Part shown: in pieces, positions 25,287 to 34,042 of the stretch
How the letters are laid out: every line of letters begins with the position of its first letter
How positions within the stretch are numbered: position 1 is the first letter of the stretch
Assembly: GCF_015278125.1 (NCBI RefSeq)
Contig: NZ_JADILO010000004.1
Span: 117,781-181,780 of the forward strand
Reading direction: 5' to 3'
Source: Vibrio fluminensis
Lineage (GTDB): Bacteria > Pseudomonadota > Gammaproteobacteria > Enterobacterales > Vibrionaceae
Length of the DNA: 64,000 nt
Position numbers and translations under genes: made by a program
Notes under the pieces: model-generated
Seen by the model: the letters and a program-made list of their open reading frames with translations, nothing else
What the model was told of the DNA's origin: nothing
The model's database searches: none

Positions 25287-25323
25287 AAAGCCCCCTGCTT
25301 TGATACACAAAATAGGGGGCTTT
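25287..25323 (+). terminator. Terminator after the LruC-lipoprotein pair
   Basis: A 10-bp perfect stem AAAGCCCCCT/AGGGGGCTTT with a 17-nt loop is followed by GCTTTCTT. It begins 20 bp after the lipoprotein stop. Confidence 0.7.
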
Positions 25324-25346
25324 GCTTTCTTATCTATGTCAGTGCT

Positions 25347-25511
25347 TATACCAATCAGGATAAGTAAGGGGTCAGAAAATTGCGCAAGGAAAATCGCTTA
25401 GAACTAGGCGCAGATTGCCGTTAACTAGTTATTCTAATTACAAAATATGCAACAACGTTATCAGCGATTTTAATCAGCAAGAATGATCAAAGACTTATGC
25501 TGATTGGTATT
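25347..25511. mobile_element. MITE-like element of about 165 bp with 19-bp terminal inverted repeats
   Basis: The left end TATACCAATCAGGATAAGT (25347-25365) and the right end (25493-25511) are inverted copies matching at 17 of 19 positions. The inside has no reading frame and no transposase. The right end reaches into the stop codon of epmC (25510-25512). Size, termini and lack of coding capacity fit a miniature inverted-repeat element mobilised in trans. No second copy was noticed in this window. Confidence 0.65.
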
Positions 25512-26040
25512 ACTTAACTTGAAACATCTCGGTAGTCAGTGGCGCAACTTGATAAAAAGAGCGCATTGCCTCTGAAAGCATTTTCACTCGAGGCGGAATA
25601 CCTTGTTCAAAGATAGACAGCACTTCAGTATGAACTTTAGCCATAAAGGCTAAACGGTCAGGTTCAAAGTCACCATTAAGATTGTCACAACTAACACTAA
25701 ATGGAAAACCAGCGCTCAAGGCTAAAATCCATTCATAAGCTTGCGGGCGAATTTCCACTTTTTCAAACTCAGCTTGAACTTGCGCAGTGCGTCCGTCAGG
25801 CTCGTACCAGTAACCAAAATCTTCCAGTAAGCGACGTTCAGGGCCCGCTACACACCAATGCGCTATTTCATGCAATGCGGATGCGTAAAACCCTCGAGCA
25901 AAGATAATGCGGTGGTAATCGAACTGCTCATCCGCCGGTAGATAAATTGGCTCATCACCACCTAGCTCCAATCTGGTATTAAAGCTGGTGTAAAATGTGT
26001 CATTAAAGATATTGATAAGATCTTGGTAGTCGTGTGTCAT
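25510..26040 (-). CDS. epmC: Elongation factor P hydroxylase EpmC
   Basis: EpmC hydroxylates the beta-lysylated lysine of elongation factor P, the last step after EpmA and EpmB. The ATG at 26040 (MTHDYQDLINIFND, 176 aa) aligns with the remembered E. coli YfcM start; 44 upstream codons in frame have no support. Conserved stretches include DEPIYLPAD, HEIAHWCVAG (His57, Glu58 and His61, likely metal ligands), DFGYWYEPDGR and VSCDNLNGDFEPDR. The stop codon lies within the right terminal repeat of the MITE-like element, so the last residues may have been altered by insertion, although the length is near normal. Confidence 0.92.
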   Translation of the reverse strand: MTHDYQDLINIFNDTFYTSFNTRLELGGDEPIYLPADEQFDYHRIIFARGFYASALHEIAHWCVAGPERRLLEDFGYWYEPDGRTAQVQAEFEKVEIRPQAYEWILALSAGFPFSVSCDNLNGDFEPDRLAFMAKVHTEVLSIFEQGIPPRVKMLSEAMRSFYQVAPLTTEMFQVK

Positions 26041-26328
26041 GGTCGCTTTATAGTTAAATCTGTTACAGCGCAGGCATTCTCTCACATTTCGCGGCCATTG
26101 CAATTCCCTACTTTTGGTAATGGCATTAGAAAAAATTATCTGAAAAACGTTTTCGTTACCAACAAAACTCATTCGCCTTTTGCGATTACAACCACTACAC
26201 TCGCACCTTAGTTTTATAAGATGGGGTGTTCTATATCCAAATCACTGAGAATTCGACTTAATAATACTCAAGTGATAAAGGATTAGTGACCACGTCTATC
26301 TCCCTCTAGATTTAATCGAGTAATCGTT

Positions 26329-26952
26329 ATGCTACTGAGTGTGTTGTACATTATTGGTATTACCGCAGAAGCGATGACCGGAGCACTGAGTGCTGGTCGT
26401 CGTAAAATGGACTGGTTTGGTGTGATGTTAGTGGCCAGTGCGACTGCGATTGGTGGCGGCACTGTACGTGATATTCTACTTGGCCACTATCCGCTGGGCT
26501 GGGTAAAAAACCCTGAGTTTTTAGCGATTACGTGTATCGCTGGTGTACTAACGACGGGTTTAGCTAAGTGGGTAATCAAACTGAAAGGCCTATTTATTCG
26601 CCTTGATGCGCTCGGTCTAATCGTATTCAGTATTATCGGCACCAAAGTAGCGATCGGTATGGGTCTACACCCTGGCATCTGCATGGTTTCAGCACTTGTG
26701 ACTGGCGTATTCGGCGGTCTACTGCGTGACTTGATCTGTCGTCAAACCCCACTGGTTTTGCATGAAGAGTTGTATGCTTCAGTCGCCTTAGTCGCTTCTG
26801 GTCTTTATCTCTTATTGCTGGAATTTGGTATTGATGATGTCACGGCGACAATCACAACTCTCGTGGTTGGCTATCTTCTGCGTATGGCCGCTGTGCGTTT
26901 TAAATGGCGTTTACCTTCATTCCATTTAGAAAGTGATGAACCGCTGCACTAA
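26329..26952 (+). CDS. UPF0126/YicG-like membrane protein
   Basis: This 207-aa inner-membrane protein has about six to seven hydrophobic segments arranged as two similar halves. Each half holds a glycine-rich motif: GGGTVRDILLG (about residues 47-57) and GGLLRDLIC (about 128-136). This is the signature of the UPF0126 (TRIC-like) family. Family members have been described as trimeric cation channels and, for E. coli YicG, as a glycine transporter, so a small-solute channel or transporter is likely; the substrate is unknown here. It is monocistronic, ending at a bidirectional terminator shared with aroC. Confidence 0.88.
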   Translation: MLLSVLYIIGITAEAMTGALSAGRRKMDWFGVMLVASATAIGGGTVRDILLGHYPLGWVKNPEFLAITCIAGVLTTGLAKWVIKLKGLFIRLDALGLIVFSIIGTKVAIGMGLHPGICMVSALVTGVFGGLLRDLICRQTPLVLHEELYASVALVASGLYLLLLEFGIDDVTATITTLVVGYLLRMAAVRFKWRLPSFHLESDEPLH

Positions 26953-26981
26953 ACTCAGTTCACGGTGATACACCCGGATCA

Positions 26982-27009
26982 AAAAAGCCAATCCTCGGAT
27001 TGGCTTTTT
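26982..27009. terminator. Bidirectional terminator between the YicG-like gene and aroC
   Basis: A 13-bp stem (26982-26994 with 26997-27009) around AATCC/GGATT has flanking A- and T-runs on both strands. Confidence 0.85.
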
Positions 27010-27039
27010 ACTTTTTAACGCGACAATCAACAATAGTCG

Positions 27040-28125
27040 TTAGATATGCGGCGTTTCCGTAGTAACCCCATGATTTTGACCACGGTGACGCAACAGATGG
27101 TCCATCACAACAATCGCCAGCATTGCTTCAGCAATTGGCACCGCGCGAATCCCCACGCAAGGATCGTGACGACCTTTCGTGATGAGCTCCGTCGGCTGAC
27201 CTTGGCGATCAATGGTTTCACCGGGTACGGTAATGCTTGAGGTTGGTTTTAGTGCGATATTGGCAACAATATCTTGTCCCGTCGAGATACCACCTAAGAT
27301 ACCGCCCGCATGGTTACTGCCAAAACCTTGTGGTGAAAGCGTATCACGGTGCTCGCTGCCCTTTTGGCTGACCACATCAAAACCATCACCAATTTCCACG
27401 CCTTTTACCGCATTAATGCTCATCAATGCATGGGCAATATCAGCATCAAGGCGATCAAATACCGGCTCGCCCAATCCCACTGGCACATTAGTAGCAACCA
27501 CTTGGATCTTGGCACCAACTGAATCACCTTGCTTTTTCAAGTCGCGGATAAGTTGGTCAAACGCATCTACCTTGTCGGCATCAGGGCTAAAGAATGGATT
27601 GTTTTCAATCTCATTCCAATCCACTTTTTCGATCGATACATCACCCATTTGTGATAAATAAGCGCGGATCTCAACGCCAAATTCTTGCTTTAAGTATTGC
27701 TTGGCAATCGAACCTGCGGCAACACGCATAGCAGTTTCACGTGCGGATGAACGGCCACCACCACGATAATCACGCACACCATACTTTTGATGGTAAGTGT
27801 AATCCGCATGCCCCGGACGGAATTTATCTTTGATATCCGAGTAATCTTTTGAGCGTTGATCGGTGTTTTCAATCAATAACCCAATAGAGGTGCCCGTGGT
27901 TTGACCTTCAAACACACCAGACAAAATCTTAACTTGATCGGGTTCACGACGCGCAGTGGTATAACGAGAAGTGCCAGGACGGCGACGGTCCAAGTCCACT
28001 TGAATCATCTCTTCTGAAATTTCCAACCCCGGAGGGCAGCCGTCCACGATACATCCTAGTGCGATACCGTGACTTTCTCCGAATGTCGTCACTCGAAAGT
28101 GTTGTCCGATACTATTTCCTGCCAT
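27040..28125 (-). CDS. aroC: Chorismate synthase AroC
   Basis: AroC makes chorismate from 5-enolpyruvylshikimate-3-phosphate, ending the shikimate pathway, with reduced FMN as cofactor. The 361-aa protein shows all three family signatures: [18 protein letters not shown] near the start, [27 protein letters not shown] (listed in parts here: [10 protein letters not shown], then [10 protein letters not shown]) and [19 protein letters not shown] near residue 290. GGGGAAG-type Shine-Dalgarno precedes the ATG. It has its own promoter, because a terminator lies between it and prmB upstream. Confidence 0.97.
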   Translation of the reverse strand: MAGNSIGQHFRVTTFGESHGIALGCIVDGCPPGLEISEEMIQVDLDRRRPGTSRYTTARREPDQVKILSGVFEGQTTGTSIGLLIENTDQRSKDYSDIKDKFRPGHADYTYHQKYGVRDYRGGGRSSARETAMRVAAGSIAKQYLKQEFGVEIRAYLSQMGDVSIEKVDWNEIENNPFFSPDADKVDAFDQLIRDLKKQGDSVGAKIQVVATNVPVGLGEPVFDRLDADIAHALMSINAVKGVEIGDGFDVVSQKGSEHRDTLSPQGFGSNHAGGILGGISTGQDIVANIALKPTSSITVPGETIDRQGQPTELITKGRHDPCVGIRAVPIAEAMLAIVVMDHLLRHRGQNHGVTTETPHI

Positions 28126-28269
28126 TGCTTCCCCAATTTTTTCGCTGTAAATGCCCTATTTACAGCCTTCCTTGCTGTTATTCGTATTTTCATAGTCGCT
28201 TGATTACGATTTGATGTAAACCCCCAATTCGCAACAAATTTGCGCTTTTCATCCCCCATAACAACGAAA

Positions 28270-28293
28270 AACGCCATGCATAAGCATGGCGTT
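28270..28293 (-). terminator. Terminator after prmB
   Basis: A 10-bp stem AACGCCATGC/GCATGGCGTT with an ATAA loop is followed on the minus strand by TTTTCGTTG. It separates prmB from aroC. Confidence 0.8.
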
Positions 28294-28316
28294 GAATTAT
28301 CCGGTTTGACTCTAAT

Positions 28317-29249
28317 TTAGTCGATGTAGAGTTTAAAGTCTTCTGCACACTCAACTAGCTGATCACGGGTTAACATAAACACACCATGACCACCGTTTTC
28401 AAACTCCAACCAAGTAAATGGAATGTGTGGGTACTGTTCCATCATGTGCACCATCGAGTTACCCACTTCGCACACAAGGATACCTTGCTCAGTTAGATAA
28501 TCAGGCGCATTTGCGAGAATGCGACGAACTAGTTTCAGGCCATCTGTACCCGCAGCTAAACCCAGTTCCGGTTCATGAGTGAACTCTTCTGGCAAGCTAT
28601 TCATATCTTCCGCATCAACATATGGTGGATTAGTCACGATAATGTTGTACTTCTCTTTCTCTAGATCACGGAATAGATCTGAACGGATAGGGAAAACTTG
28701 CTGTTCCATACCATGGTCTTGAATATTTTGCTCAGCCACTTGCAGCGCGTCTGTAGAAATATCAATCGCATCCACTTCTGCATCTGGGAACGCATGTGCG
28801 CACGCAATAGCAATACAACCACTGCCCGTACATAGGTCCATAATGCGCACTGGCTCTTCGACTAGCCATGGTTGGAATTCAGCTTGGATTAGCTCACCGA
28901 TTGGTGAACGTGGCACCAATACGCGCTCATCAACAAAAAATTCTAATCCACAGAACCAAGCTTTGTTGGTTAAGTAAGCAGTTGGCGTACGCTCATTAAT
29001 GCGTTTTACCACGCGCTCAACGATGCGCATACGCTCGCTGGTTGTTAGGCGTGAGTTAAGCACATGTGGAGGCACATCAATTGGTAGATAAAGGGTTGGC
29101 AAGATTAGCTGAACTGCTTCATCCCACGCGTTATCTGTACCGTGACCGTAAAACAGGTTCGCTGCATTAAAGCGGCTAACCGTCCAGCGGATCATATCTT
29201 GAAGGGTATGGAGTTCCGATACCGCTTCTTCTACAAAAATCTTATCCAA
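28317..29249 (-). CDS. prmB: Ribosomal protein L3 N5-glutamine methyltransferase PrmB
   Basis: PrmB methylates a glutamine of ribosomal protein L3 using S-adenosylmethionine. The 310-aa protein has the SAM site [13 protein letters not shown] (about 137-149) and the glutamine-binding [10 protein letters not shown] (about 203-212). The start codon is TTG (29249), with GGAG 8-9 nt before it. The protein [13 protein letters not shown] aligns with the E. coli start. It is divergent from smrB across 74 bp, as in E. coli. Confidence 0.95.
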   Translation of the reverse strand: MDKIFVEEAVSELHTLQDMIRWTVSRFNAANLFYGHGTDNAWDEAVQLILPTLYLPIDVPPHVLNSRLTTSERMRIVERVVKRINERTPTAYLTNKAWFCGLEFFVDERVLVPRSPIGELIQAEFQPWLVEEPVRIMDLCTGSGCIAIACAHAFPDAEVDAIDISTDALQVAEQNIQDHGMEQQVFPIRSDLFRDLEKEKYNIIVTNPPYVDAEDMNSLPEEFTHEPELGLAAGTDGLKLVRRILANAPDYLTEQGILVCEVGNSMVHMMEQYPHIPFTWLEFENGGHGVFMLTRDQLVECAEDFKLYID

Positions 29250-29323
29250 AATTGTCTCCGAAAAGCGCTACAATACTGCCAATGCGAATTAGCGATGCTA
29301 ACAACAACATCAAAGTTTATCCC

Positions 29324-29854
29324 ATGAGTAAAAAAGACATCGATGCCGACGACGATTTCGCCCTATTTAGGGATGCAGTACAAGGCGTAAAAAAGTTGCC
29401 ACAGGATACCATAGTCCAGCAACCAAAAAAAAATACTAAGCAAAAAGAAATTAAACGCTCAGCGCGCGAAAGCAGTGATGCTGAGTTCTATTTCTCTGAC
29501 GAATTTGTCCCTCGACTTAATGAAGAAGGACCGACCCGTTATGCCCGTGATGATGTATCTACCTATGAAGTAAAGAGATTACGTCGCGGCGTATATGTTC
29601 CTGACGTGTTTCTCGACATGCATGGTATGACCCAACAAGAAGCCAAACGCGAGTTGGGGGCAATGATTGCCTATTGTATCAAAAACGAAGTGCATTGTGC
29701 GTGCGTTCAGCACGGTATCGGTAAGCATATTCTCAAACAAAAAGCACCGCTATGGCTGGCTCAGCACCCTGATGTGATGGCCTTCCACCAAGCCCCACTA
29801 GAATTTGGTGGTGATGGCGCGCTTTTGGTGTTGCTGTCTATACCGGAGAAATAG
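29324..29854 (+). CDS. smrB: Smr-domain endonuclease SmrB
   Basis: SmrB cleaves mRNA at collided ribosomes as part of ribosome rescue. The ATG at 29324 (MSKKDIDADDDFALF, 176 aa) fits the family; an in-frame upstream stretch of 24 codons lies in the promoter region. The N-terminal extension (about 1-60) includes EFYFSDEFVPRLNEEGP. The C-terminal Smr domain (about 90-176) has FLDMHGMTQQEAKREL, CACVQHGIGKHILKQKAPLW and a final FGGDGALLVLL. The DxH and GxG elements typical of active Smr nucleases are visible. Confidence 0.93.
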   Translation: MSKKDIDADDDFALFRDAVQGVKKLPQDTIVQQPKKNTKQKEIKRSARESSDAEFYFSDEFVPRLNEEGPTRYARDDVSTYEVKRLRRGVYVPDVFLDMHGMTQQEAKRELGAMIAYCIKNEVHCACVQHGIGKHILKQKAPLWLAQHPDVMAFHQAPLEFGGDGALLVLLSIPEK

Positions 29855-29890
29855 AGAAGCAAAGCTTCTCGGATTCGAGATTTGGGATGC

Positions 29891-30072
29891 GGGAACGCAC
29901 GGCGTGGGTCGCCGTGCTACGGATAACGGATAACGGATAACGGATAACGGATAACGGATAACGGATAACGGATAACGGATAATTTTGCCCGGTCTTGTTT
30001 GCTAAGCAAGTGTGTTGAGATTCATTCCGTAAGCGAGGTGTAGCCGAGCGTTCAGTCAGCGAATGCGTTCCC
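29891..30072. repeat. Intergenic block with outer inverted repeats and inner hairpin
   Basis: GGGAACGCA (29891-29899) and TGCGTTCCC (30064-30072) bracket the block. GCACGGCG/CGCCGTGC (29897-29904 with 29910-29917) forms a hairpin inside the left end. The 7-bp tandem array follows, and its complement TCCGTTATC appears near 30076. No coding capacity was seen. It is a candidate dispersed repeat of unknown type between smrB and flhB. Confidence 0.5.
29920..29982. repeat. Nine tandem copies of CGGATAA
   Basis: Nine uninterrupted, identical 7-bp units (63 bp) lie in the spacer downstream of smrB and of flhB, both of which end here. The array is non-coding, so its copy number could vary freely. It could be a protein-binding array or simply a slipped repeat. 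Confidence 0.9.
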
Positions 30073-30091
30073 GAGTCCGTTATCTATACGG

Positions 30092-31222
30092 TTATTGTCT
30101 CAAATCGGGCGGGATCGGTAGCTCTGATGTTTTTAGATTAGGACGCTGACCGCCCTTTCTACGGTACTGTTTGAGCTGGAATACGTAAGCCAGCACTTGA
30201 GCAACAGCGGTAAATAGACCATCAGGGATCTCTTGCTCAAGCTCAGTCGAGTGATAGAGCGAACGAGCCAGTGGTGGTGCGGGCACGATATAAATATTGT
30301 GTTCTCTTGCCACTTCCCGAATTTTCATCGCCATGTGATCAACCCCTTTTGCGATAACGACAGGGGCGCGATCTTTACTTTGATCATAACGCAGTGCCAC
30401 GGAGAAGTGCTCCGGGTTGGTAATAATTACGTCGGCTTGCGGTACTTCTGCCATCATACGTCGTTGCGCGGCTTCACGTTGCAACATACGAATACGACCT
30501 TTTACTTCCGGCTTACCTTCAGTCTCTTTGTACTCATCCTTCACTTCCTGCTTAGTCATTTTAAGCTGATCAGCGTGTTGCCAGATCTGGAAAGGTATAT
30601 CGATCGCCACCACGATCAGTAATGAGCAACTGATAAGCAAAATGAAATTAAGCAGGATATCTAAGGCATGGAAAATGTTTTGCGGAAAGACATCCAAACT
30701 AAGCTGGAACAGATCTTCTTTGGCGGCATTAATTAGATAAAACGCCATACCTGAGACGAGCGTAACCTTAAGAATAGACTTAATCAACTCGACCCAGCTC
30801 TGCATGCCAACCATACGTTTTAAGCCACTTAGCGGGTTCATCTTCGACAATTTTGGCATCGCTGCTTCAGCTGAAAAGTTCACGCCACCAACTCCAGCAG
30901 CACCAACTAATGCAGCAATAAACAGCACCAATAGGATCAGCAACAATGGCAGGATCAGCGCGCCCATCGAACCTAAGGCAATATCAAACAGTTTCGTTTG
31001 GTCGAAAATCTCTTCGCGGGAAAGATCGAACAGTCGCTGCATAATACGGTAGAGCGCATACGCTAACCCCTCGCCAAACCACATCAAGGCGATAGAACCC
31101 ACCACTAATACCGATACCGACGCTAACTCTTTTGACCTTGCAACCTGCCCTTTTTCTCGAGCCTGTTGCAAGCGTTTGGGCGTGGCGTCTTCGGTACGTT
31201 CTTGACCGTCTGATTCTGCCAA
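30092..31222 (-). CDS. flhB: Flagellar export apparatus switch protein FlhB
   Basis: FlhB sits in the inner-membrane export gate and switches export from rod/hook to filament substrates after self-cleavage. The 376-aa protein has four hydrophobic segments (about 33-55, 85-113, 145-165 and 185-210) and a cytoplasmic domain. The self-cleavage motif is Asn269-Pro270-Glu271-His272 in ADVIITNPEHFSVALRYD, where most species have NPTH. The start codon is TTG with GGAG 7 nt before it, giving MAESDGQERTEDATPKRL as in other FlhB. It is the last gene of the fliK-flhB series, 44 bp after fliR. Confidence 0.96.
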   Translation of the reverse strand: MAESDGQERTEDATPKRLQQAREKGQVARSKELASVSVLVVGSIALMWFGEGLAYALYRIMQRLFDLSREEIFDQTKLFDIALGSMGALILPLLLILLVLFIAALVGAAGVGGVNFSAEAAMPKLSKMNPLSGLKRMVGMQSWVELIKSILKVTLVSGMAFYLINAAKEDLFQLSLDVFPQNIFHALDILLNFILLISCSLLIVVAIDIPFQIWQHADQLKMTKQEVKDEYKETEGKPEVKGRIRMLQREAAQRRMMAEVPQADVIITNPEHFSVALRYDQSKDRAPVVIAKGVDHMAMKIREVAREHNIYIVPAPPLARSLYHSTELEQEIPDGLFTAVAQVLAYVFQLKQYRRKGGQRPNLKTSELPIPPDLRQ

Positions 31223-31266
31223 ATCAGTCTCCTGTCTATCGGTTTAGGACTAACCAAAGGTTTGGA

Positions 31267-32049
31267 CTAACAATCCAAACGAATAAAACGACAAATCTGC
31301 TGTTCACCTTCTAGCCAGATCAATTCATAGTGCGTAAATAAGCCGCCGACAATATACCAACACAACAGCAAACCGACGATCAACGCAAAAGCGAAACCAA
31401 GCGAGAAAATGTTTAATTGAGGCGCTGCACGAGTCATCACACCAAATGACAAGTTAATCGTTAACAGTGCGATAATGCCGGATAACGACATACTCAGTGC
31501 AAACTGAAACATGGTCCCAAGCCACAATGCCAACTCACGAAAATCAACCGCAGTTAATGAGCCCACTCCAATCGGCAAAGATTTAAAACTCATCACCACC
31601 AGCATCAACATTTTAAGGTGACCATCAGTAGCTAAGAAAAACAGCGTTGCCAGGAACATAAATAGCTGACCAAGCAAGGGGGTGTTCTGTCCGTTTGCCG
31701 GATCGACCATTGAGGCAAAACCCAAACTCGACTGCATACCCAAAATCTGACCTAAGATGACAAAAATCTGAATCATAAATTGGGTAACGGTGCCCATGGC
31801 AATACCGATCACGATTTGTTCAAACAGCACCATGAAGCCCTCAAAAGAGAGTAACTCTATGCTTTCCGGCACCTTTGGTATTGCGGGCATAACCGCAAAA
31901 GTAATCGCCAAGCCCAGATACAGACGAATCCGAGTGGGGACAAAACGCGCACCGGTGACCGACATCACCATAAGCATTGCGGCAATGCGAGTATAGGGCC
32001 AAAAATAATTGGCAATCCAATCAAGAACGACCTCTGCTGGGTATTCCAT
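31267..32049 (-). CDS. fliR: Flagellar export gate protein FliR
   Basis: FliR is a core membrane subunit of the flagellar type III export gate with FliP and FliQ. The 260-aa protein has about six hydrophobic segments, and includes GIAMGTVTQFMIQIF and GQILGMQSSLGFASMVDPANG (shown in part: LGFASMVDPANGQ), typical of the family. The ATG at 32049 lies 9 bp after the fliQ stop. The order fliQ-fliR-flhB is the usual one. Confidence 0.95.
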   Translation of the reverse strand: MEYPAEVVLDWIANYFWPYTRIAAMLMVMSVTGARFVPTRIRLYLGLAITFAVMPAIPKVPESIELLSFEGFMVLFEQIVIGIAMGTVTQFMIQIFVILGQILGMQSSLGFASMVDPANGQNTPLLGQLFMFLATLFFLATDGHLKMLMLVVMSFKSLPIGVGSLTAVDFRELALWLGTMFQFALSMSLSGIIALLTINLSFGVMTRAAPQLNIFSLGFAFALIVGLLLCWYIVGGLFTHYELIWLEGEQQICRFIRLDC

Positions 32050-32058
32050 GCTACTCGC

Positions 32059-32328
32059 CTAATAGAGTACTTGAGGCAGACGTTCTATGATGGAGTAGAA
32101 ATACTCAGTCATCATTTGTGTCATCATATGGCCAAAGAACATCAACGCGAGCAATGTCACCACCAAACGAGGCAAAAAGCTCAAGGTCTGTTCGTTGATC
32201 GAAGTGGCGGCTTGGAAAATCGCCACGATCAAACCAATCAATAGACTGGGAATAACAATCGCGCACACCATGATAAGTACCATCCAAAGTGCGTCACGGA
32301 ACAGTTCAACAAACATTTCAGGAGTCAT
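32059..32328 (-). CDS. fliQ: Flagellar export gate protein FliQ
   Basis: FliQ is a small export-gate subunit with two transmembrane hairpin helices. The 89-aa protein has hydrophobic segments at about residues 15-40 and 52-75, with the conserved MTPEMFVELFRDALW start and ATSINEQTLSFLPR loop between them. GGGAG precedes the ATG, and the fliP stop is 12 bp upstream. Confidence 0.95.
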   Translation of the reverse strand: MTPEMFVELFRDALWMVLIMVCAIVIPSLLIGLIVAIFQAATSINEQTLSFLPRLVVTLLALMFFGHMMTQMMTEYFYSIIERLPQVLY

Positions 32329-32340
32329 AATTTTCTCCCG

Positions 32341-33228
32341 CTACAAGGCAAAACTGCCGGCCAGTGTGGAGAGAATCAAGTTCCACCCATCAACTAACAC
32401 AAACAGCATCAACTTAAATGGCAAAGAAACAATCATCGGCGACAGCATCATCATACCCATAGCCATCAAAACCGAAGCCACCACCAAATCGATAATCAAA
32501 AAAGGCAAGAACAGCATAAAGCCTATTTGGAAAGCAGTTTTGAGCTCAGAAGTAATAAATGCAGGGATCAATACCGCCATTGAAACCTCTTCTGGACTGG
32601 TTGCCGTTGAACCAGAAATATTCACGAAGGTTTCTAAATCCTTAACTCGCGTTTGCTTGAGCATGAAATCCCTCATCGGGATTTGCGCCAAGTCAAAGGC
32701 GTCTCGCGCAGATATTTGTTCATTAATATAAGGCTGAATAGCCGTATCATTCACCTTGCTGATCACTGGAGACATGATAAAGAAGGTTAAGAACATCGCG
32801 ATACCGATAATAACTTGGTTCGATGGAGTCTGCTGCAAACCCATAGCCTGACGCAAAATCGACATGACGACTACGATTCGGGTAAATGATGTCATCAATA
32901 TAACCATGGCAGGCAAAAAGCCGAGCATGGTCATTAACGCTAATATTTGCAGGTTAATCGAGTAGTCTTCAGTACCATTACTATTGGTTGTCACAGTAAA
33001 AGCCGGGATACCGCCACCAGCACCCGTGATGGTCCCTGTGGAAATCGATTTAGCGGCACCTTGCTCACGCTCCATAGCCGAAGCGGTGACTGAACTTGAT
33101 GCCACATTGCCATTAACCGGTGTATCTAACTCTTCTGACGCATAGGTAAATACCGACATCATTGTTAGCATCAAAGTTAACAGCATTGCCGACAAATAAC
33201 TGGCCACTGAGCGATTATTTCTTATCAT
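32341..33228 (-). CDS. fliP: Flagellar export gate protein FliP
   Basis: FliP forms the pentameric core of the export gate. The 295-aa protein has a cleavable N-terminal signal (about 1-30), then about four transmembrane helices, with the family segments [19 protein letters not shown] and [20 protein letters not shown] Ser/Ala/Gly-rich stretch (about 40-75) lies between signal and core. It overlaps fliO by 14 bp, so the two are probably coupled. Confidence 0.95.
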   Translation of the reverse strand: MIRNNRSVASYLSAMLLTLMLTMMSVFTYASEELDTPVNGNVASSSVTASAMEREQGAAKSISTGTITGAGGGIPAFTVTTNSNGTEDYSINLQILALMTMLGFLPAMVILMTSFTRIVVVMSILRQAMGLQQTPSNQVIIGIAMFLTFFIMSPVISKVNDTAIQPYINEQISARDAFDLAQIPMRDFMLKQTRVKDLETFVNISGSTATSPEEVSMAVLIPAFITSELKTAFQIGFMLFLPFLIIDLVVASVLMAMGMMMLSPMIVSLPFKLMLFVLVDGWNLILSTLAGSFAL

Positions 33229-33607
33229 TCTTTTTCATGAGCTGAGTCAGTTGATGCGCAAATGGACTGGCTGCCAGCTCCTCCTGAGACAAAGGTTTTT
33301 CCAGTTTGGAGATCAATTGGATAGATTGTGGTGTGATCCCAACAAGAAACTGCTCTTCTCCTGCTTGGATAATTGCCACTCGTTCACGTGTTCCTACTGC
33401 AATCTGACGGATGACACTGAGTCCTTTCTGATTCGCAATGGAAGGCACGCGCATTCGCTTAAGCACCCAAGCCAAAAACAAAATCAGGGCTATAACGAAC
33501 AAGAGCGACCCAAAAGTGGTCGCCCAGTCAAGCTGGCGAGACGGCGATGAAGGCGCCGCCATTGCAGTAGGAGATAACACCAGTAGCCACAATATATTCG
33601 GCTTCAT
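33215..33607 (-). CDS. fliO: Flagellar assembly protein FliO
   Basis: FliO helps FliP assemble in the export gate. This 130-aa protein has an N-terminal hydrophobic start ([17 protein letters not shown]), then a single transmembrane helix (about 32-50) and a short basic cytoplasmic domain with [21 protein letters not shown], typical of FliO/FliZ-like proteins. Its position between fliN and fliP supports the call. Confidence 0.9.
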   Translation of the reverse strand: MKPNILWLLVLSPTAMAAPSSPSRQLDWATTFGSLLFVIALILFLAWVLKRMRVPSIANQKGLSVIRQIAVGTRERVAIIQAGEEQFLVGITPQSIQLISKLEKPLSQEELAASPFAHQLTQLMKKNDKK

Positions 33608-33610
33608 AGG

Positions 33611-34021
33611 CTACCTAAGTTTCTTGATTCGCTCGGTTTGGCTGATTACGTCAGTCAAACGTATACCAAATTTATCATTCACCACCACCACTTCACCATG
33701 AGCAATAAGGGTGCCGTTGACCAATACATCAAGCGATTCACCAGCAAGTCGTTCAAGCTCAACGACCGAGCCTTGGTTGAGTTGCAATAGGTTACGAATG
33801 CTGATTTGAGAACGTCCTACTTCCATAGAAATGGTCACAGGAATATCTAAAATTGTATCGAGTTTTCGACGCTCATCTTCAGAAATTGGCGCTGAGGTAT
33901 CTTGCAACTCATCTAGCTGTGCTGCCATCACTTCATCGACGTCGATGCTCGGCGCACTCGGATCTTCACCTAACGCAGCCGCCCACTCGTCGGCCAGTTT
34001 TTGATCGTCACTTGGTTCCAT
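33611..34021 (-). CDS. fliN: Flagellar motor switch protein FliN
   Basis: FliN forms most of the C-ring rim with FliM and binds export chaperones. The 136-aa protein has an acidic N-terminal region and a C-terminal SpoA (SPOA) domain from about residue 55, with DIPVTISMEVGRSQISIRNLL and LNQGSVVELERLAGESLDVLVNG (end quoted: AGESLDVLVNG). It follows fliM after 21 bp. Confidence 0.95.
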   Translation of the reverse strand: MEPSDDQKLADEWAAALGEDPSAPSIDVDEVMAAQLDELQDTSAPISEDERRKLDTILDIPVTISMEVGRSQISIRNLLQLNQGSVVELERLAGESLDVLVNGTLIAHGEVVVVNDKFGIRLTDVISQTERIKKLR

Positions 34022-34042
34022 ACCTAATACCTATTTAATCGC

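Noticed and set aside
29854..29870. Hairpin GAGAAGC-AAA-GCTTCTC after smrB as a terminator
   Set aside because: No T-run follows on either strand.
29920..29982. CRISPR-like array
   Set aside because: Seven-bp units have no spacers and no cas gene is near.
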